Assembly (NCBI GenBank): GCA_023853785.1
Contig: JAJIRX010000288.1
Span: forward strand, 1-64,000
Source: Psilocybe azurescens
Lineage: Eukaryota > Basidiomycota > Agaricomycetes > Agaricales > Agrocybaceae
Reading direction: 5' to 3'
Length of the DNA stretch: 64,000 nt
The notes under the pieces were generated by a model that was not told the origin of the DNA, ran no database searches, and saw only the letters and a list, made by a program, of their open reading frames with translations. The position numbers and the translations under genes are program-made. Below are positions 1 to 10,833 of this stretch, in pieces (position 1 is the stretch's first letter; each line of letters starts with the position of its first letter).

Positions 1-65
1 CCATATGATATGCTACACTGTAAATGTACTTTCTATCATATCATATGTTACAATGGTATATCTAT

Positions 66-420
66 GGTGTGTCTGCATACAAAATTTGCACAATAAATCA
101 TTGTTGCATATAAATGAGCTTGTAAAGCGAGGTTATACGAGCCTACATGCATTTACTTATGTACAGTCAATATAATTATAGCTCATATAAATATAGAAGA
201 GCACACAATATCAGGCTCTACCAGTCTGCAAATATTTGTAACTGTGATCAGGTGTGTCTACATACAAAATTTGCACAATAAATTATTGTTGCATATAAAT
301 GAGCCTATAAAGTGAGGTTCTACGAGCCTACATACATTTACTTATGTACAGTCGATATAATTATAGCCCAAAAAAATATAGAAGAGCACATACTGTAAGA
401 TCAGGCTCTACAAGCTTATA
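66..420. repeat. Tandem direct repeat, period 185 bp, two copies
   Basis: A block starting at 66 (GGTGTGTCTGCATAC) recurs at 251 with the same order of words through to the closing CAGGCTCTAC motif. The offset is 185 bp and identity is high, with a few substitutions. The array may continue left of the window edge. No protein is evident. Confidence 0.85.
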
Positions 421-2300
421 TGTCTATATTTATATACTAGAGCCTATCTAAATCTATCAAATATCTACATATCCCAGTCAATATAACCACTCATCCCTAC
501 CTATTTAGTGCTGTAGTGTTTCAACCCTACAGTCAAAAAAGAGGCCCATAACCCTTATCACAAATAGAAAGAACTACAGCTCCTTGTTAAAGTCAGAATT
601 CTTACATTCATATTCATTACATCGTATGATTGCAAGGTACTCACAGGAACTATTATACAGTGGATGAACTGTCAATTTCTCAAAAATGACACCACCAATC
701 GTTTAGCTTTTGGCGTCTAATATATCTATTTAATGTCTATTCAAATGTACAAAAAAATATCAAAAAATAATGTACAGACACTAAGTTTAAACTTATATTT
801 CCTCTCTATAATGTGTTTTGTTGCCTTTCTCTCACCTTTTATTAGAGATGGTGGCTTCATGAGTCATTGGCATATATATTTCATTACTCGGACCATGAGC
901 TTGTCGCTGCCAAGCTCTTTTTTTATTTTTCTTTGTTCAATCCACTCAAAACGTCCACATCTTATACTTCTTTCCAACTTCTTTCCATCGCTCGTAAATA
1001 TTATTATCATTGTGTACTAATTGTTCGTCCAGGCCAAACATTCAAAAAGTTCGACGGAACGAACGCTGAGTCTGACAACGGAACCTATGTGGCCAGTCTT
1101 GCCTTCTCTCCCGTAATGTTGGAGCCGCCTATTGTCCGCCTTTCAGCCAGTCTATATTGCGGTCCGCGAAATCAGTCCCTAACTCGTCCTACTTCAACAC
1201 GACCACCTTCTCTGGTCTACATCGATAGGTTTTAATGCCTGACCCGAAGCTGATTGCTGCGGAGCTGTCTTGGTTCCTTCGCGCCAACAAGTGGGAGTTC
1301 ATTTTCATATCCGGATATCATGCTTACTTACGGGGCAAGATTTTCGCAGCATTATCAAGAAGAAGAATAGCGGCGACAAAGCGACTGACTGCAATATCTC
1401 GGGCACATCTTCTCACTTTTGTGGTTCTCCCCATTCGGTGTTGATGGATAGCATGTCGTGTACCGCATCGATTATTTCGTTCAATTTGACCTGGTGTGCT
1501 CCTGCGATCGAATGGCAGAATCTCCCCTTGTTCAGACAAAGGTGCTCGAGGCCAGATTTGGACCATTGTGCATTTCACTTACATCTCCGAATCGAAACGG
1601 TACAATGTACAACTCAAAGTTGGCTCTTCATAGCCCAAGCCATCGATTTCATCAGGTAGCTTTATCTGGTGCAAAATTGGATGCATATCGGACTTGACAT
1701 GACAACCATTAGACAGGAAACACAATCACCCCACTGCTCAGGCACAAGCCGAACACCTGTCAAGCGTTTCTGTTCGAAAGGTGAATGATTACTCACAGAA
1801 AAGTGGGCGCTAGAGTGCATACGTGGGTTTGTCCCTGGATGCCTCAGTATCTCCGGAATCAGAATTCGGCGATCTTAGAGTGCTGAACACCGTCCTGCCC
1901 TATGGGTCTTGTCTATTCCGTGGAATCTCTCACTATCAGGCGGCTATTTTTGAATAACATTCTGTCAGCATCGCGCTGCATCACAGGTTCAAAGCTGAAG
2001 TGAAATGACATCCGTACATCACGGAAAAACATCGTACCATATATCAGCAGACTAGGAATAACACCTGGTTTAAAAACATTGCTGAAAAATTCAATGTATC
2101 TCCAACGAGCTGCTGTGATAGTATAAAATTTCTTATCTAACCCTAAGGACAACACTAAATAATGAATTGGTGTACTGTTTACAGCTATCTGCAAAACTCT
2201 AGGCCATTTCAAAATTTCCTGTGCTAACATGCGGACCGGTACAGCCGATCGATATTGCCCAGATCGCATCTCTCGCACGACTGTGGGGGAACAGGGTTAA
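421..2300. other. No recognisable gene; weak ORFs only
   Basis: Short open frames exist on both strands (for example 867-1235 plus, and 1913-2278 minus with 121 codons), but I recognise no domain in them. The composition changes near 1030 from AT-rich to near-balanced, so 1030-1700 may hold an unrecognised or decayed coding segment. The minus ORF at 1913-2278 is fairly rich in hydrophobic and aromatic residues and could be a gene fragment. Confidence 0.4.
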
Positions 2301-2301
2301 A

Positions 2302-2372
2302 CGGCCAGGGCAGATATCGAACCCACGACACAAGGAAATATGCTTGCGCTCTATCAGCTGAGCTACCTGGCC
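2302..2372 (-). tRNA. tRNA-like sequence: degenerate tRNA gene or SINE head
   Basis: Read on the minus strand, 71 nt fold as a tRNA. The acceptor arms GGCCAGG and CCTGGCC pair perfectly. A D-arm GCTC/GAGC carries an A-box-like TAGCTCAGCTGATAGAGC, and a T-arm holds GGGTTCGATA (B-box-like). The T-stem pairs only if three G-U wobbles are allowed. The anticodon arm is one nucleotide short (CAAG...CTTG closing an 8-nt loop) and the variable loop is tiny, so no anticodon can be assigned. No run of four T follows directly. It is either a decayed tRNA gene or the tRNA-derived head of a SINE. Confidence 0.5.
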
Positions 2373-2645
2373 AACGATTGGTCAACCGATTTGATGAAAA
2401 ACGCCGCAACTTAGAAGGGCAGAAGCGGATCAACCCTTCTATCTAGCGACGTTTGTGGGAAATAAAGGTGCATTCACTGTCTTTGTGGAAGACTGCTCGT
2501 GCTATGGTGAAGGGGTGAATGCATAAGATCCACCCGACATCAAAATGACTTGCCTCGCGGTTCAAACGTTCCCCTTAGGGCATGTCATAGCATAAATACT
2601 ACCCTCTCTCCTCATCCATACTCAGTTCCCCATCATCGTTCGAAA

Positions 2646-3790
2646 ATGCCAGTAGTTCGCACTACAAAGACCTTCAGAGAACTACGAAACCAGGCCGAAG
2701 ATGACTTCAAATTCCATCAGCCAGCAGTCGCTCTAGTTTACCACGGCGGAAGCGCACAAGACTTCATCGGAATTCGCATAGAATGTGCCAAAGCTGGTAA
2801 AGAATTCGTTTCTAATATCGCTTTTGGCCGCGGTGAGTTCTAGTTATCATCCATCTTCATATTAGTCAAGTATTAGTATGAGTCCATTCCTTATTCCTGA
2901 ATTTCACCCTAGATCCTGACGGAGAGTTATATTACAACGATCTCTTGGAACTCAGAGGAGTGGGTAAATATGAGATTCAGTTCAAAGTTGGTCAAGTACT
3001 CCAAATCGTAGTCCGCAACCCCAATAATGGTATTGTCGCCTGCGTAGGTCCATCCCGCAACTCAGTTGTACTAGTATTTGACGCTGATTTCTCGACTTGA
3101 ACCTTGTAGTTCGTAGGAGCAGACCCCGTAATATCGCTATCCTATCATTTAGATTCACATAAAACTGACATTCTCGGTAGGCAAGCGCCATTGGCTGGTT
3201 AAGCTTCGACGCCGACCACCCTGAGGTACCTCTCGTAGGAAAATGGAACGACTATAAGGCATTGGATGTAGCTTCCGTCATAACCTGCGCTGTAGGATCG
3301 ACGGATGTAACCATCTCACTTGACTCGTTAGCGAAGAAGGTTACATTCAAGCTACCTAGTCCCTGTGTTAAAGGCATGAGTACGTCAATCCTTTTTCTCT
3401 TCTAGTAAATTAAGGTTCACACAGGACTTCGTAGATCATATGGGCACAACGACCATTGTTTCTGTTAATGATATCCCGAATGGTACATGCAGCATGGTGG
3501 ACTTCGACGCTGATCGCGTTCTGTTCTATCCCAAGATTGGCAGCACAGTCATGACGGGCTACGTGAGTCTTTTCCATTTAATTTTTCAAACGCCTCATGT
3601 TCAACTTGAATACATTCTCGACCGTCTAGTTCATTCGTACGCAGATTTATCTGCCTTCTTTCCGTCTTGTGTGATTACGCTTTTATTTTTATAGCCTCAG
3701 TCAAGGATAAAGCGGACTTGGTCGCTCTTGGACAACAAGCATTCATCAGTTCTAGCGCGAATGGTATATGGCAAGCTGCTTGAAGCCTGA
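2646..3790 (+). CDS. Uncharacterised multi-exon gene
   Basis: I do not recognise this protein. The first exon starts at 2646 (MPVVRTTKTFREL) and ends at a GT donor near 2834. An intron with a CCCTAG acceptor near 2912 leads into an exon reading DPDGELYYNDLLELRGVGKY. Further coding stretches follow: AIGWLSFDADHPEVPLVGKW near 3185-3380, an intron ending TTCACACAG, then a stretch containing SMVDFDADRVLFYPKIGSTV to 3561, and a short last exon after 3695. The FDAD motif occurs three times, so the protein may contain repeated modules. No signal peptide or membrane segment is obvious. Internal exon borders between 3090 and 3190, the last splice and the exact stop are uncertain. The start is the first ATG in the frame, downstream of a CT-rich stretch. 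Confidence 0.45.
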
Positions 3791-5065
3791 ATGGATTAAC
3801 AAAGGCTGTCAATGGCCAAGGCCAATCGTTATAGGTACATTTAAATTCAAGTCCAATTCCACATGTATTACGCTTGAACTAGTAGCACTGTCAAAATTTG
3901 AATTTTTTTCAGCTCTGAACATATACGAAGACAAAGGATTGATGCCATACATAGCCAAGTTGAGGTTCCATTCTTCACAATCCAATCTCAATCTAGTAAT
4001 TAGTTTACTATATCATAGTCAAAGTATTTACGCTATCTTGTCGTCTGTAACTCGCAGGCATCTCACAGGTGACAGAAGCGAGTTCTTCCACCTTTCTCTG
4101 GCTGACAGTGGTGCAACAGCTTAGGAGCTCCACCGATACAGTGTATACGACATGAAATTTAAGAGGTATTTATAGCGTACTGGCTACTGAATCCATGTAT
4201 GTCCAGTCCACTACCGTGCGCACTCAGGATATCGGGTGGGACTGACAGTGCATAATCGTGCATAACCGTCCGATCTTGTCCAAACGAAATCAAATCGCAG
4301 GTTAATCTACCAAAGTCTTGTAAAGTCATCTCTACCATGTTATAACATGGTCTAGCTATGCAAATTTACACTCTACTATGCACGACTGAGCAGTCCCAGG
4401 CGTAACCGTGCGTTCCCGAGCAACACTGTGGCAGGCTCATTTCCGAACGCTAATGTTGTTCGAGTACAATCGAGATAATTTTTACAGGTATGGGACGTTG
4501 ATATGAGCACGGAAGAGACCTTTCTATCAGAATCTACGGGCCTGGGATTAAACAGATTCCGGGGTTGATACCGTCCGGGACTGGCAATGTCAGGCATGCA
4601 AGGTGAACTCTGGCACGTTCGCGGAGGCACAGTAAGGCCATTTGTATTGGGACCATATAGCCACCATACGCTAACCTTAGGACTTTGATGTACTTAGCCT
4701 CTCCTTCCCACATAATGACCATCGGTATTGCTTAAAAACTTGTATATAAAAGGCACGGGCCGTGCAAAGCAGGCGACTATCGTGGCACAACCGTGGAAAC
4801 CGTGCCATTACCGGGAGATCTTGCTCGGTCAGTTCAACCTCAATAGAAACTTCATCACTTCATTGTTGATCGGTTGAGTTTAATCACCGTTAGTCTTTAC
4901 TCTTAGTATTCGTCGTACATATGAGGATTCGCCTGCGTTTAAGTTATACTAGTATTAGCCAAATGTTGGGTATCAAAGATAGACCACGAACCTTCATGTC
5001 CGTCTTAAACCGCAGTGCCTTACCAACAATAGCGTCCACCTGTACATAGGCTAGAGTGAGCATCA
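3791..5065. other. Intergenic, no recognisable gene
   Basis: Only short open frames without domain resemblance. The stretch from 4230 to 4830 is enriched in words such as CCGTGC and GGCACGG, and a TATAAAAGG motif lies near 4745. I see no RNA gene. Confidence 0.4.
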
Positions 5066-6219
5066 TCAAGCGGGCAGAGAACAAATAAAACTACTAACAT
5101 AATCACGATTAACATCAATAAGTCCATACTGGACATCGTTTGTGCCGCGATGCTCAGTACAGGAAACTTTATGACACTTCTCACCCTCTTGAGTGAGCCT
5201 TGAATAAATGTCGTTGACGATCGCATCCTGGCCTCGATCAGACTGATCCATAATCCATTCTTCCCATCGGTCCATCGTGCGGAGACTGTTAGTTGAATGA
5301 AGAACGCAGCCTACTACTGCTCGTTTTATCGGCTCGGGATTGGCGTGAGGTTCCGGGAGAGGGATGTACAGTCCGCTACAGAGAATAATTAGTTCTGGTG
5401 GAAGATACATGTATAAGGATTCTCATACGAAGTCGCCTGGGTTAAATCTTTGTAGAATTGCTCGGCTTTCTGAGAAGGATGCATATCTGAGAGAGAGATA
5501 GAGAAGCCGGGCGTGGAATTGTACCTCATAATATGTAATCTCAGGGCACAAGCCAGCACGTTCTACAAACCTAACGTCAAAGACCGTAAAAGAGGTATAG
5601 TCAAACCTACAAGCTGAATGTTATTTTTCTTGTAACTTTTGAGGATAATTTGGTGGGTTAGAGCTATCATGACAAGGTAAGGGCACGAGAAGAATCAGAT
5701 GTTGTAGTTTTTACCTTCAGGATGATCTATAGGGACACTGTCTCCAGGTTCACCGATACCGTGCGGGGAGAGTCAGTGATGAGAATGACAATCCTCTTCG
5801 CCGTTTGCCTCCAAGGCGAGCGACGTGCTGCATCTAGTCCGTCAATCTGTGCTTCCGGTCCATCACCACCTCCAGACGCAACGAGGGTTGCTAGTTGGTT
5901 GGCCAAGACGGATGGATCAGTGGTGAAATCCTGCGATTTCAGAAGCCAGTCACAGCCTTGCTCCTTATGATCGCGAAAGGCGATGACACGGTAGCGTGCG
6001 GAACCGCCCTTTAGATCGGCCTGTGATTTTATCATCGGGATGGCGTCCTTGACATATTTGCGTATAGTGTCGATGTAAGGCTGCTGACTTTCGGTGCAGT
6101 CCTGGAGAAAGACAACATCACTAAATAAAATAATTAGAATGCTCGATAAACACGTCGCAGAAATCTTACATATCAATTGCCTTGTTGGCAGGGGGAGGCA
6201 TATTTATGTTGCCTGGCAT
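5066..6219 (-). pseudogene. vWA-domain protein (alpha-kinase-associated type), frameshifted
   Basis: The start at 6219 gives MPGNINMPPPANKAID. A 49-bp intron (6121-6169, GTAAG..TTTAG) joins this to DVVFLQDCTESQQPYID, the first strand of a von Willebrand factor A fold, with the MIDAS-like DxTxS motif replaced by DCTES. The fold continues through RYRVIAFRDH, SGGGDGPEAQIDGL and RIVILITDSP. In this family a PHGIGE-type motif comes next; it is present, but in another frame, because the C-run at 5765-5768 is one base too short. Further coding stretches (AEQFYKDLTQATS near 5430-5480, then LPPELIILCSGLY to 5066) resemble the region after the vWA domain in fungal alpha-kinase/vWA proteins. No kinase domain follows. 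vWA domains usually bind metal and partner proteins. Exon borders below 5720 are not certain. Confidence 0.6.
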
Positions 6220-6654
6220 ATTTGCAAGAGAGAGCGCGTTGGAGTATGCTAAGATATTCGGAAGAGTTTATATCGTCACGGTGTCGATAGTAAGTGTGCC
6301 ATCCAGGGACGGCCGTACCTTTCAATCCAATGACAGGTACACTTGTTCTTCTCACACTCGTTCTCTTTGAAATTTATGTACATGAACTTGGAATGCTATC
6401 CATTTCTAGATCTAGCCGATCGGAAGGGTGGAAGGAGCGTGGGTTCAGCACAGTTCCTGGAAAGTTCTAAATGAGGACGCTAGTATCGACGGGTGAAAAG
6501 CTTGGGATCTATAATCCCATCTTCCGAGGATAGCAACTCGGACCTTGTGATAGACTTGAACTGCGTGCCGATAACAGACTGTGGGTAATAAATGCAGTTA
6601 TCAATGAGCCAGGAATTTGAACAAATTTGTGGTACGTACCGCTTTTCCATTCGT

Positions 6655-7459
6655 CTATGACACTATGACTGTTCCAGGTTGCATGGTTAGTCCGGTACGA
6701 ATTGTATCCGCGTCGAGTGAGAAGCTTCGAAGGAGAGGTACCTGTCCATGCCTTCCACCATAGAAGAATACAAATATAGTTATCTGATCGGCGGCGTTGG
6801 CTGGAGTCGGATGGGATACAGTACGGACGGTTCTTACCTCACTTAACGATGTATCAGTATGACAGAGGGAAATAGGAAGTAGATCTGGATGGTATCGCCG
6901 TCGAGTAAGGTTTGACGACTGCTGGAAGATCGGAACATAACTTGACAGGCGGCAGAAGTAGTGAGTGATAAGATAGGGATGAAGGTGCTGTAGCAAAGAT
7001 TACAAGCATATGAGGACACGGGAAAGCGCCGAAGCAATATTTAGCAGAGTAGACGGGATACAAAAGCAATAAGACTCAAAGGATTTCAAGGATTAGGCAA
7101 CCTGAGGACGTAACTTAGATAGTACGTTGAGTGGGATATTGCACAGACCCGTCAGCACGAATGGTATTGAAGGGATAGGAATAGGAATAGACGAGTAAGA
7201 TGAACTGGTACCGACAGACTGGTCGTGGGTGACATATGCTATTGGAAGACACGGGTCGCCTCCGATGATCGTTGATGTTTTTTACAAACTCGTGACCGTT
7301 GTTGGAGTATGAAATGGCAAGGTATCGCTTTAGCGTGCTACGACATGGTGGTAAAAGATAAAAAGGGAAAACGAACAACGGCGAGGATAAAGAATCTAAT
7401 TTAACAGATGTAAATACCCGAATCGGGATCACAAATTCCAAGACCCGTACCCAGTGCAA
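6655..7459 (-). other. Weak minus-strand ORFs, possible uncharacterised gene
   Basis: Two minus-strand frames (7115-7459 and 6655-6996) could be exons of one gene. The second contains ANAADQITIFVFFYGGRHGQ, faintly like the FYFAGHG strand of caspase-type peptidases, but I cannot find a matching catalytic cysteine. A GT donor directly follows HGQ. Low confidence; it may be non-coding. Confidence 0.25.
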
Positions 7460-7787
7460 TCTTCCGACTTACTGTCAACAGTTAGCAGTCGATATTCAGA
7501 AATGAACCCTGTTTTTACATATTACGATGAAATCCGATTCATTCCCGGACCTTAAGCTATGCCAGCCAATAGCCAGTCTGTGTCTCATCTCGACTCGTAT
7601 TCAAAATATATTTGCAACATATCGGATCTACGGGAGCTCTCGACTTACTGTCACCATCCTGTCCATGACTGCGTACAATCTTATATTTCGGATGCGTACA
7701 ATTTTCAGGTAGATTTGAGCCCTACACCTTTTCAGACCTCCAGCTCCCATCATCGTACTGATTCGTACCTCTCTTACTCTCGCTGCC

Positions 7788-9421
7788 ATGGCACCGACCA
7801 AAGCTCAACTTCTGGATCTCTGGCCTATTCCTGGCCCGTCCTTGACACAGTATACAGCTGCTCGTTGGCCTGGAACCTCCCCGAATCCACTGCCACCGTG
7901 CGGCAATATCTTCAACGAGACTATGAGGAACATCATGGGTATGTACACCCTACAGTCTTTTATTCATGAACTCTCTAACCGATACTCCAGGTTCTTCAAC
8001 TACACTTCCAGTGGTGCTCACAATCACACACCCTTCCATCTACTCGTAGAGTGGGCATTAGGAGGGACCTCGAAACATCTAGATGCGATTTGGGACCAGC
8101 ACGATGATATTGAGCGATACGCCTACCGATCACCAGCTGCCATCACCACGGATACTGCTTTCGAACATCTGGGTGACAGGGACTACTACCAGGCTTATCT
8201 TCACTTCTTCTCCGATCTTTTGCTGAAAACGCCTCTCAGCGTTGTGCTCGAGGAGTGGATTTTCTTGGCCAAAGCGAACTTGGATGGGAAACAACCACAG
8301 ATGCTAAATCGTCTACTGGATGGAATCCTCCACCCTATGCTTTATCTCGGATATGGAATTGAGTTTAGGTACCATATTCTTCTCCATCCTTTATACGACA
8401 GTTGTGCTCAACCCTTTTTGGCAGCTTGCCTGGTCTTATTGCTGAGGGTAAGCATTTCTCTGCACCTTGCAAGAAAGTATTAATGAAAGATGATATTAAC
8501 AGGACTGGCACAAGTTGCTGTACACGCGGCCACATCATCGACATTGATACCGAGATCGATGTTCGAAGCACCGACCAAGCGTGGGCCAGGAACACATGCA
8601 TTCAGCATCGTGTCGCGTATCATGTCCGATAGAGCGTTCGAAAATTACGTCGGGTCGTTCGACGATCTTCATATGAAACTTGGCCAGAAAATACAGTCGT
8701 ATGCAGCGGAGTGGCTTGTGGACGGGGCCAATCCCCAGGACATTGCCAAGAAGGTGCAAGAGTTAACTTTCCTGAACGTGATGGTATATGCCGTGGGTGG
8801 ATGGCGCGATGGGGAAGGATTTCATAGAGCTGAATTTACTCTGTGAGTTCTTTCCACAACAAAAGCAAATGTATGCTGACTTCTATCCTATATAGAATGC
8901 ACCTTCTCACCAGTTCGATGACATTGACATCATACATGGCGGTCATATCATCTCCGACATCGAAATCACTGCTCCTCCGCGCATACTTCACGCGCTCAGT
9001 AGCCTACTACATTGCCCAGGGTCGGCCTGAACTGCCTATCCGCTCCTTCTTTGTGGCCCCGATCCTCACAGAGTTCCCAGGACCTGCGGTAAACCCCACA
9101 GCATCTGCTTTCCCTGATCCCACGTCTCCCTTCGCGGAAACTCCGAACCTGTGGCTGAAGATCATACAATCAGCACTAGTTCACCCCGACGATCATCTGT
9201 GTAAAGTCCAGCGCACGCTGGCCCATTATGGCTCGTTGTACGGTCACATTGCTGCTGGAGAATTCAAAGGTACAGAGTTGAAGGATTGCGAGTTGGTTGA
9301 TGGGACATTGTTTGTAAGGACAGCTGCGTTGACCATGGAATGGATGGGGAGGATTAGGGAGGGAGAGCCGGCTAGGTTTTGGGGGGACGATCCTAATTTC
9401 CTAGAAGCCAAAATTTCCTGA
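7788..9421 (+). CDS. Questin oxidase-like protein (AflY/DUF4243 family)
   Basis: Best gene of the window: join(7788..8368, 8425..8447, 8503..8842, 8896..9421), 1470 nt, 489 residues, uninterrupted. The start has a strong context (gccATGg). The protein shows family marks of the questin oxidase-like group (PF14027). FHLLVEWALGG comes early. It is followed by ILHPMLYLGYGIEF and, across the second and third exons, SLPGLIAEGLAQVAVHA. LMHLLTSSMTLTSYM begins the last exon, with DGTLFVRTAALTMEWMG near the C-terminus. Conserved histidines (HNH, FH, LHP, AVHA, LMH) could bind a metal, which is inference. Characterised relatives (AflY, questin oxidase) act in fungal polyketide modification, often in clusters; no polyketide synthase is visible here. 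The 56-bp first intron uses the GCAG acceptor at 8424, because the earlier GACAG breaks the family frame. A 48-bp in-frame intron around 7943-7990 is possible but not required. Confidence 0.85.
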
Positions 9422-10601
9422 ACTCCATGAGAATGATGCTTGTAATTGGATCCAATTTTTACGGTTTTGCTCGAGAAGTTAGTATTAGTTGGGTAGATGG
9501 TGTATCCCGTGTAAAATGTATGATTAGTTACCATTAGGGGAGGTCAGAGTTTGGCCCGTTTCGTAAGTTGTTTCACAAGTCGTTTTTGAAGTGAAGTGAC
9601 TTTGCCTAAATGGTGGGAATAAGCGTGAATCGACCGAAACGTGAAACCGCCTCTGGGGGCGGAACGCACCCCGAAACCCGATTTCGCCAACTCGATTCCT
9701 GAGTCCTCTTCATGATATCTATGGAAAGCGAGACTATCAAGCCTCTAAAGCCGTTGCCAAATAATGTCCGGGATAATGTGCCGGGCATTTGTTATTTATG
9801 GGAGGCCATCAGGACCCCGGAAAGTTGTTGTCTACGGCTGCGTACCACGTTGAACTCAACTGGGCACCGTCATCATTCAAGTTTTGCCAAGTCGACCGTA
9901 AGTGCTAGTATCTCTATCGAACAGGAGGTCATTGTCGGCTCCATCTGCTATCCAGAACAAAGTCAGCATGCTTTTGCTGGCCTAACAGTCTTTAGGTGTC
10001 GAATGGCGTCCCAAACTCTCAATCCTTGTGCTATATATGTGCGCTTTTTTGCTATTTTTTTTTTGTCCTCAGTTCTAATCTGTATTTCTGTTTGCTCAAG
10101 CGTCATATTGTACTACCAACAGGCCCAACCAAGGCCTCTATCCTTCCCCACATTTACAAATTTGCCGCTCGCTTGACAAACCAAGTCTTTCCCCAGGGCC
10201 AGGGTTGCCCAACGAGCGGCAAATGAGCAAATAAAAGCGATTCGGATGGAGATAGGGAGGGAGCAGGAACTTAGGAATTGGATTCAAGTACGTGCTGCCA
10301 CATTTAAATTCTCTATCCCACCCACTGGTGGCCGAGAAATACTCGGGCACGGGAATACGCTGGTGCCACCAGCGTGGTTTATATTCTCACCGTCTGTCTT
10401 TCCATCCTTTTGAACATTAACAAAAGTATTTTAGTGAAGAATCTGCCTCTCATGTCCTGGTAGCCGGCCCACATTTATTGCCTGTATCTGCATTCGCTAT
10501 AAAACATGGATGATACGGTGAGGCTGTGATCGTTTTATTCTAAGCATGCACACCCGTTCTCTGTTAGTTTCATCTTGTCAGTGTGGCATTGGCCGTGCCG
10601 T
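9422..10601. other. Intergenic with repeat remnants
   Basis: No gene recognised. It contains one copy of a dispersed repeat (9714-9770, listed separately) and a stem of two 11-bp arms, TTTGCCGCTCG at 10161-10171 and CGAGCGGCAAA at 10213-10223. The gypsy element begins at its right edge. Confidence 0.5.
9714..9770 (+). repeat. Dispersed repeat, copy 1
   Basis: The sequence GATATCTATGGAAAGCGAGA and what follows, to about 9770, matches the reverse complement of about 28160-28215 at roughly 90%. The two copies are inverted and 18 kb apart. No coding content is recognised. Probably a fragment of a mobile element. Confidence 0.7.
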
Positions 10602-10771
10602 TGGATAGTGCTAACTTTGCCTCAGGGCGAACGGGATGCGGTTGAATGATTGTTCTCCCCTATCTACGTCAGTACTATCGTGTATCTAGTGGCGAGGCTG
10701 CTGCCAAACATGTACAAACAATGGAATGTTCTAGCTACGATAAGACTGGAGTGTTCGCCGATGACACTCCA
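10602..10771 (-). repeat. 3' LTR (left copy) of the gypsy element
   Basis: 170 bp, TGGATAGTG...ACACTCCA, matching 16513-16683. Its right end contains a self-complementary TGGAGTGTT...GACACTCCA stem. Relative to the element, which reads leftward, this is the downstream LTR. Confidence 0.92.
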
Positions 10772-10788
10772 TGTGCCCCCCCTTTTCT
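10772..10788 (-). promoter_or_regulatory. Polypurine tract of the gypsy element
   Basis: On the minus strand this reads AGAAAAGGGGGGGCACA immediately before the 3' LTR, the expected place and composition for the plus-strand primer of reverse transcription. This fixes the orientation of the element. Confidence 0.85.
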
Positions 10789-10833
10789 GTGGTGGCGTCC
10801 TCGTCGCCTCCACACTGTCCTGTGTTTGATCTC

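Noticed and set aside
6655..6996. Caspase-like peptidase call from FVFFYGGRHGQ
   Set aside because: Only one strand motif resembles the family, the catalytic Cys was not found and the surrounding frame is uncertain.
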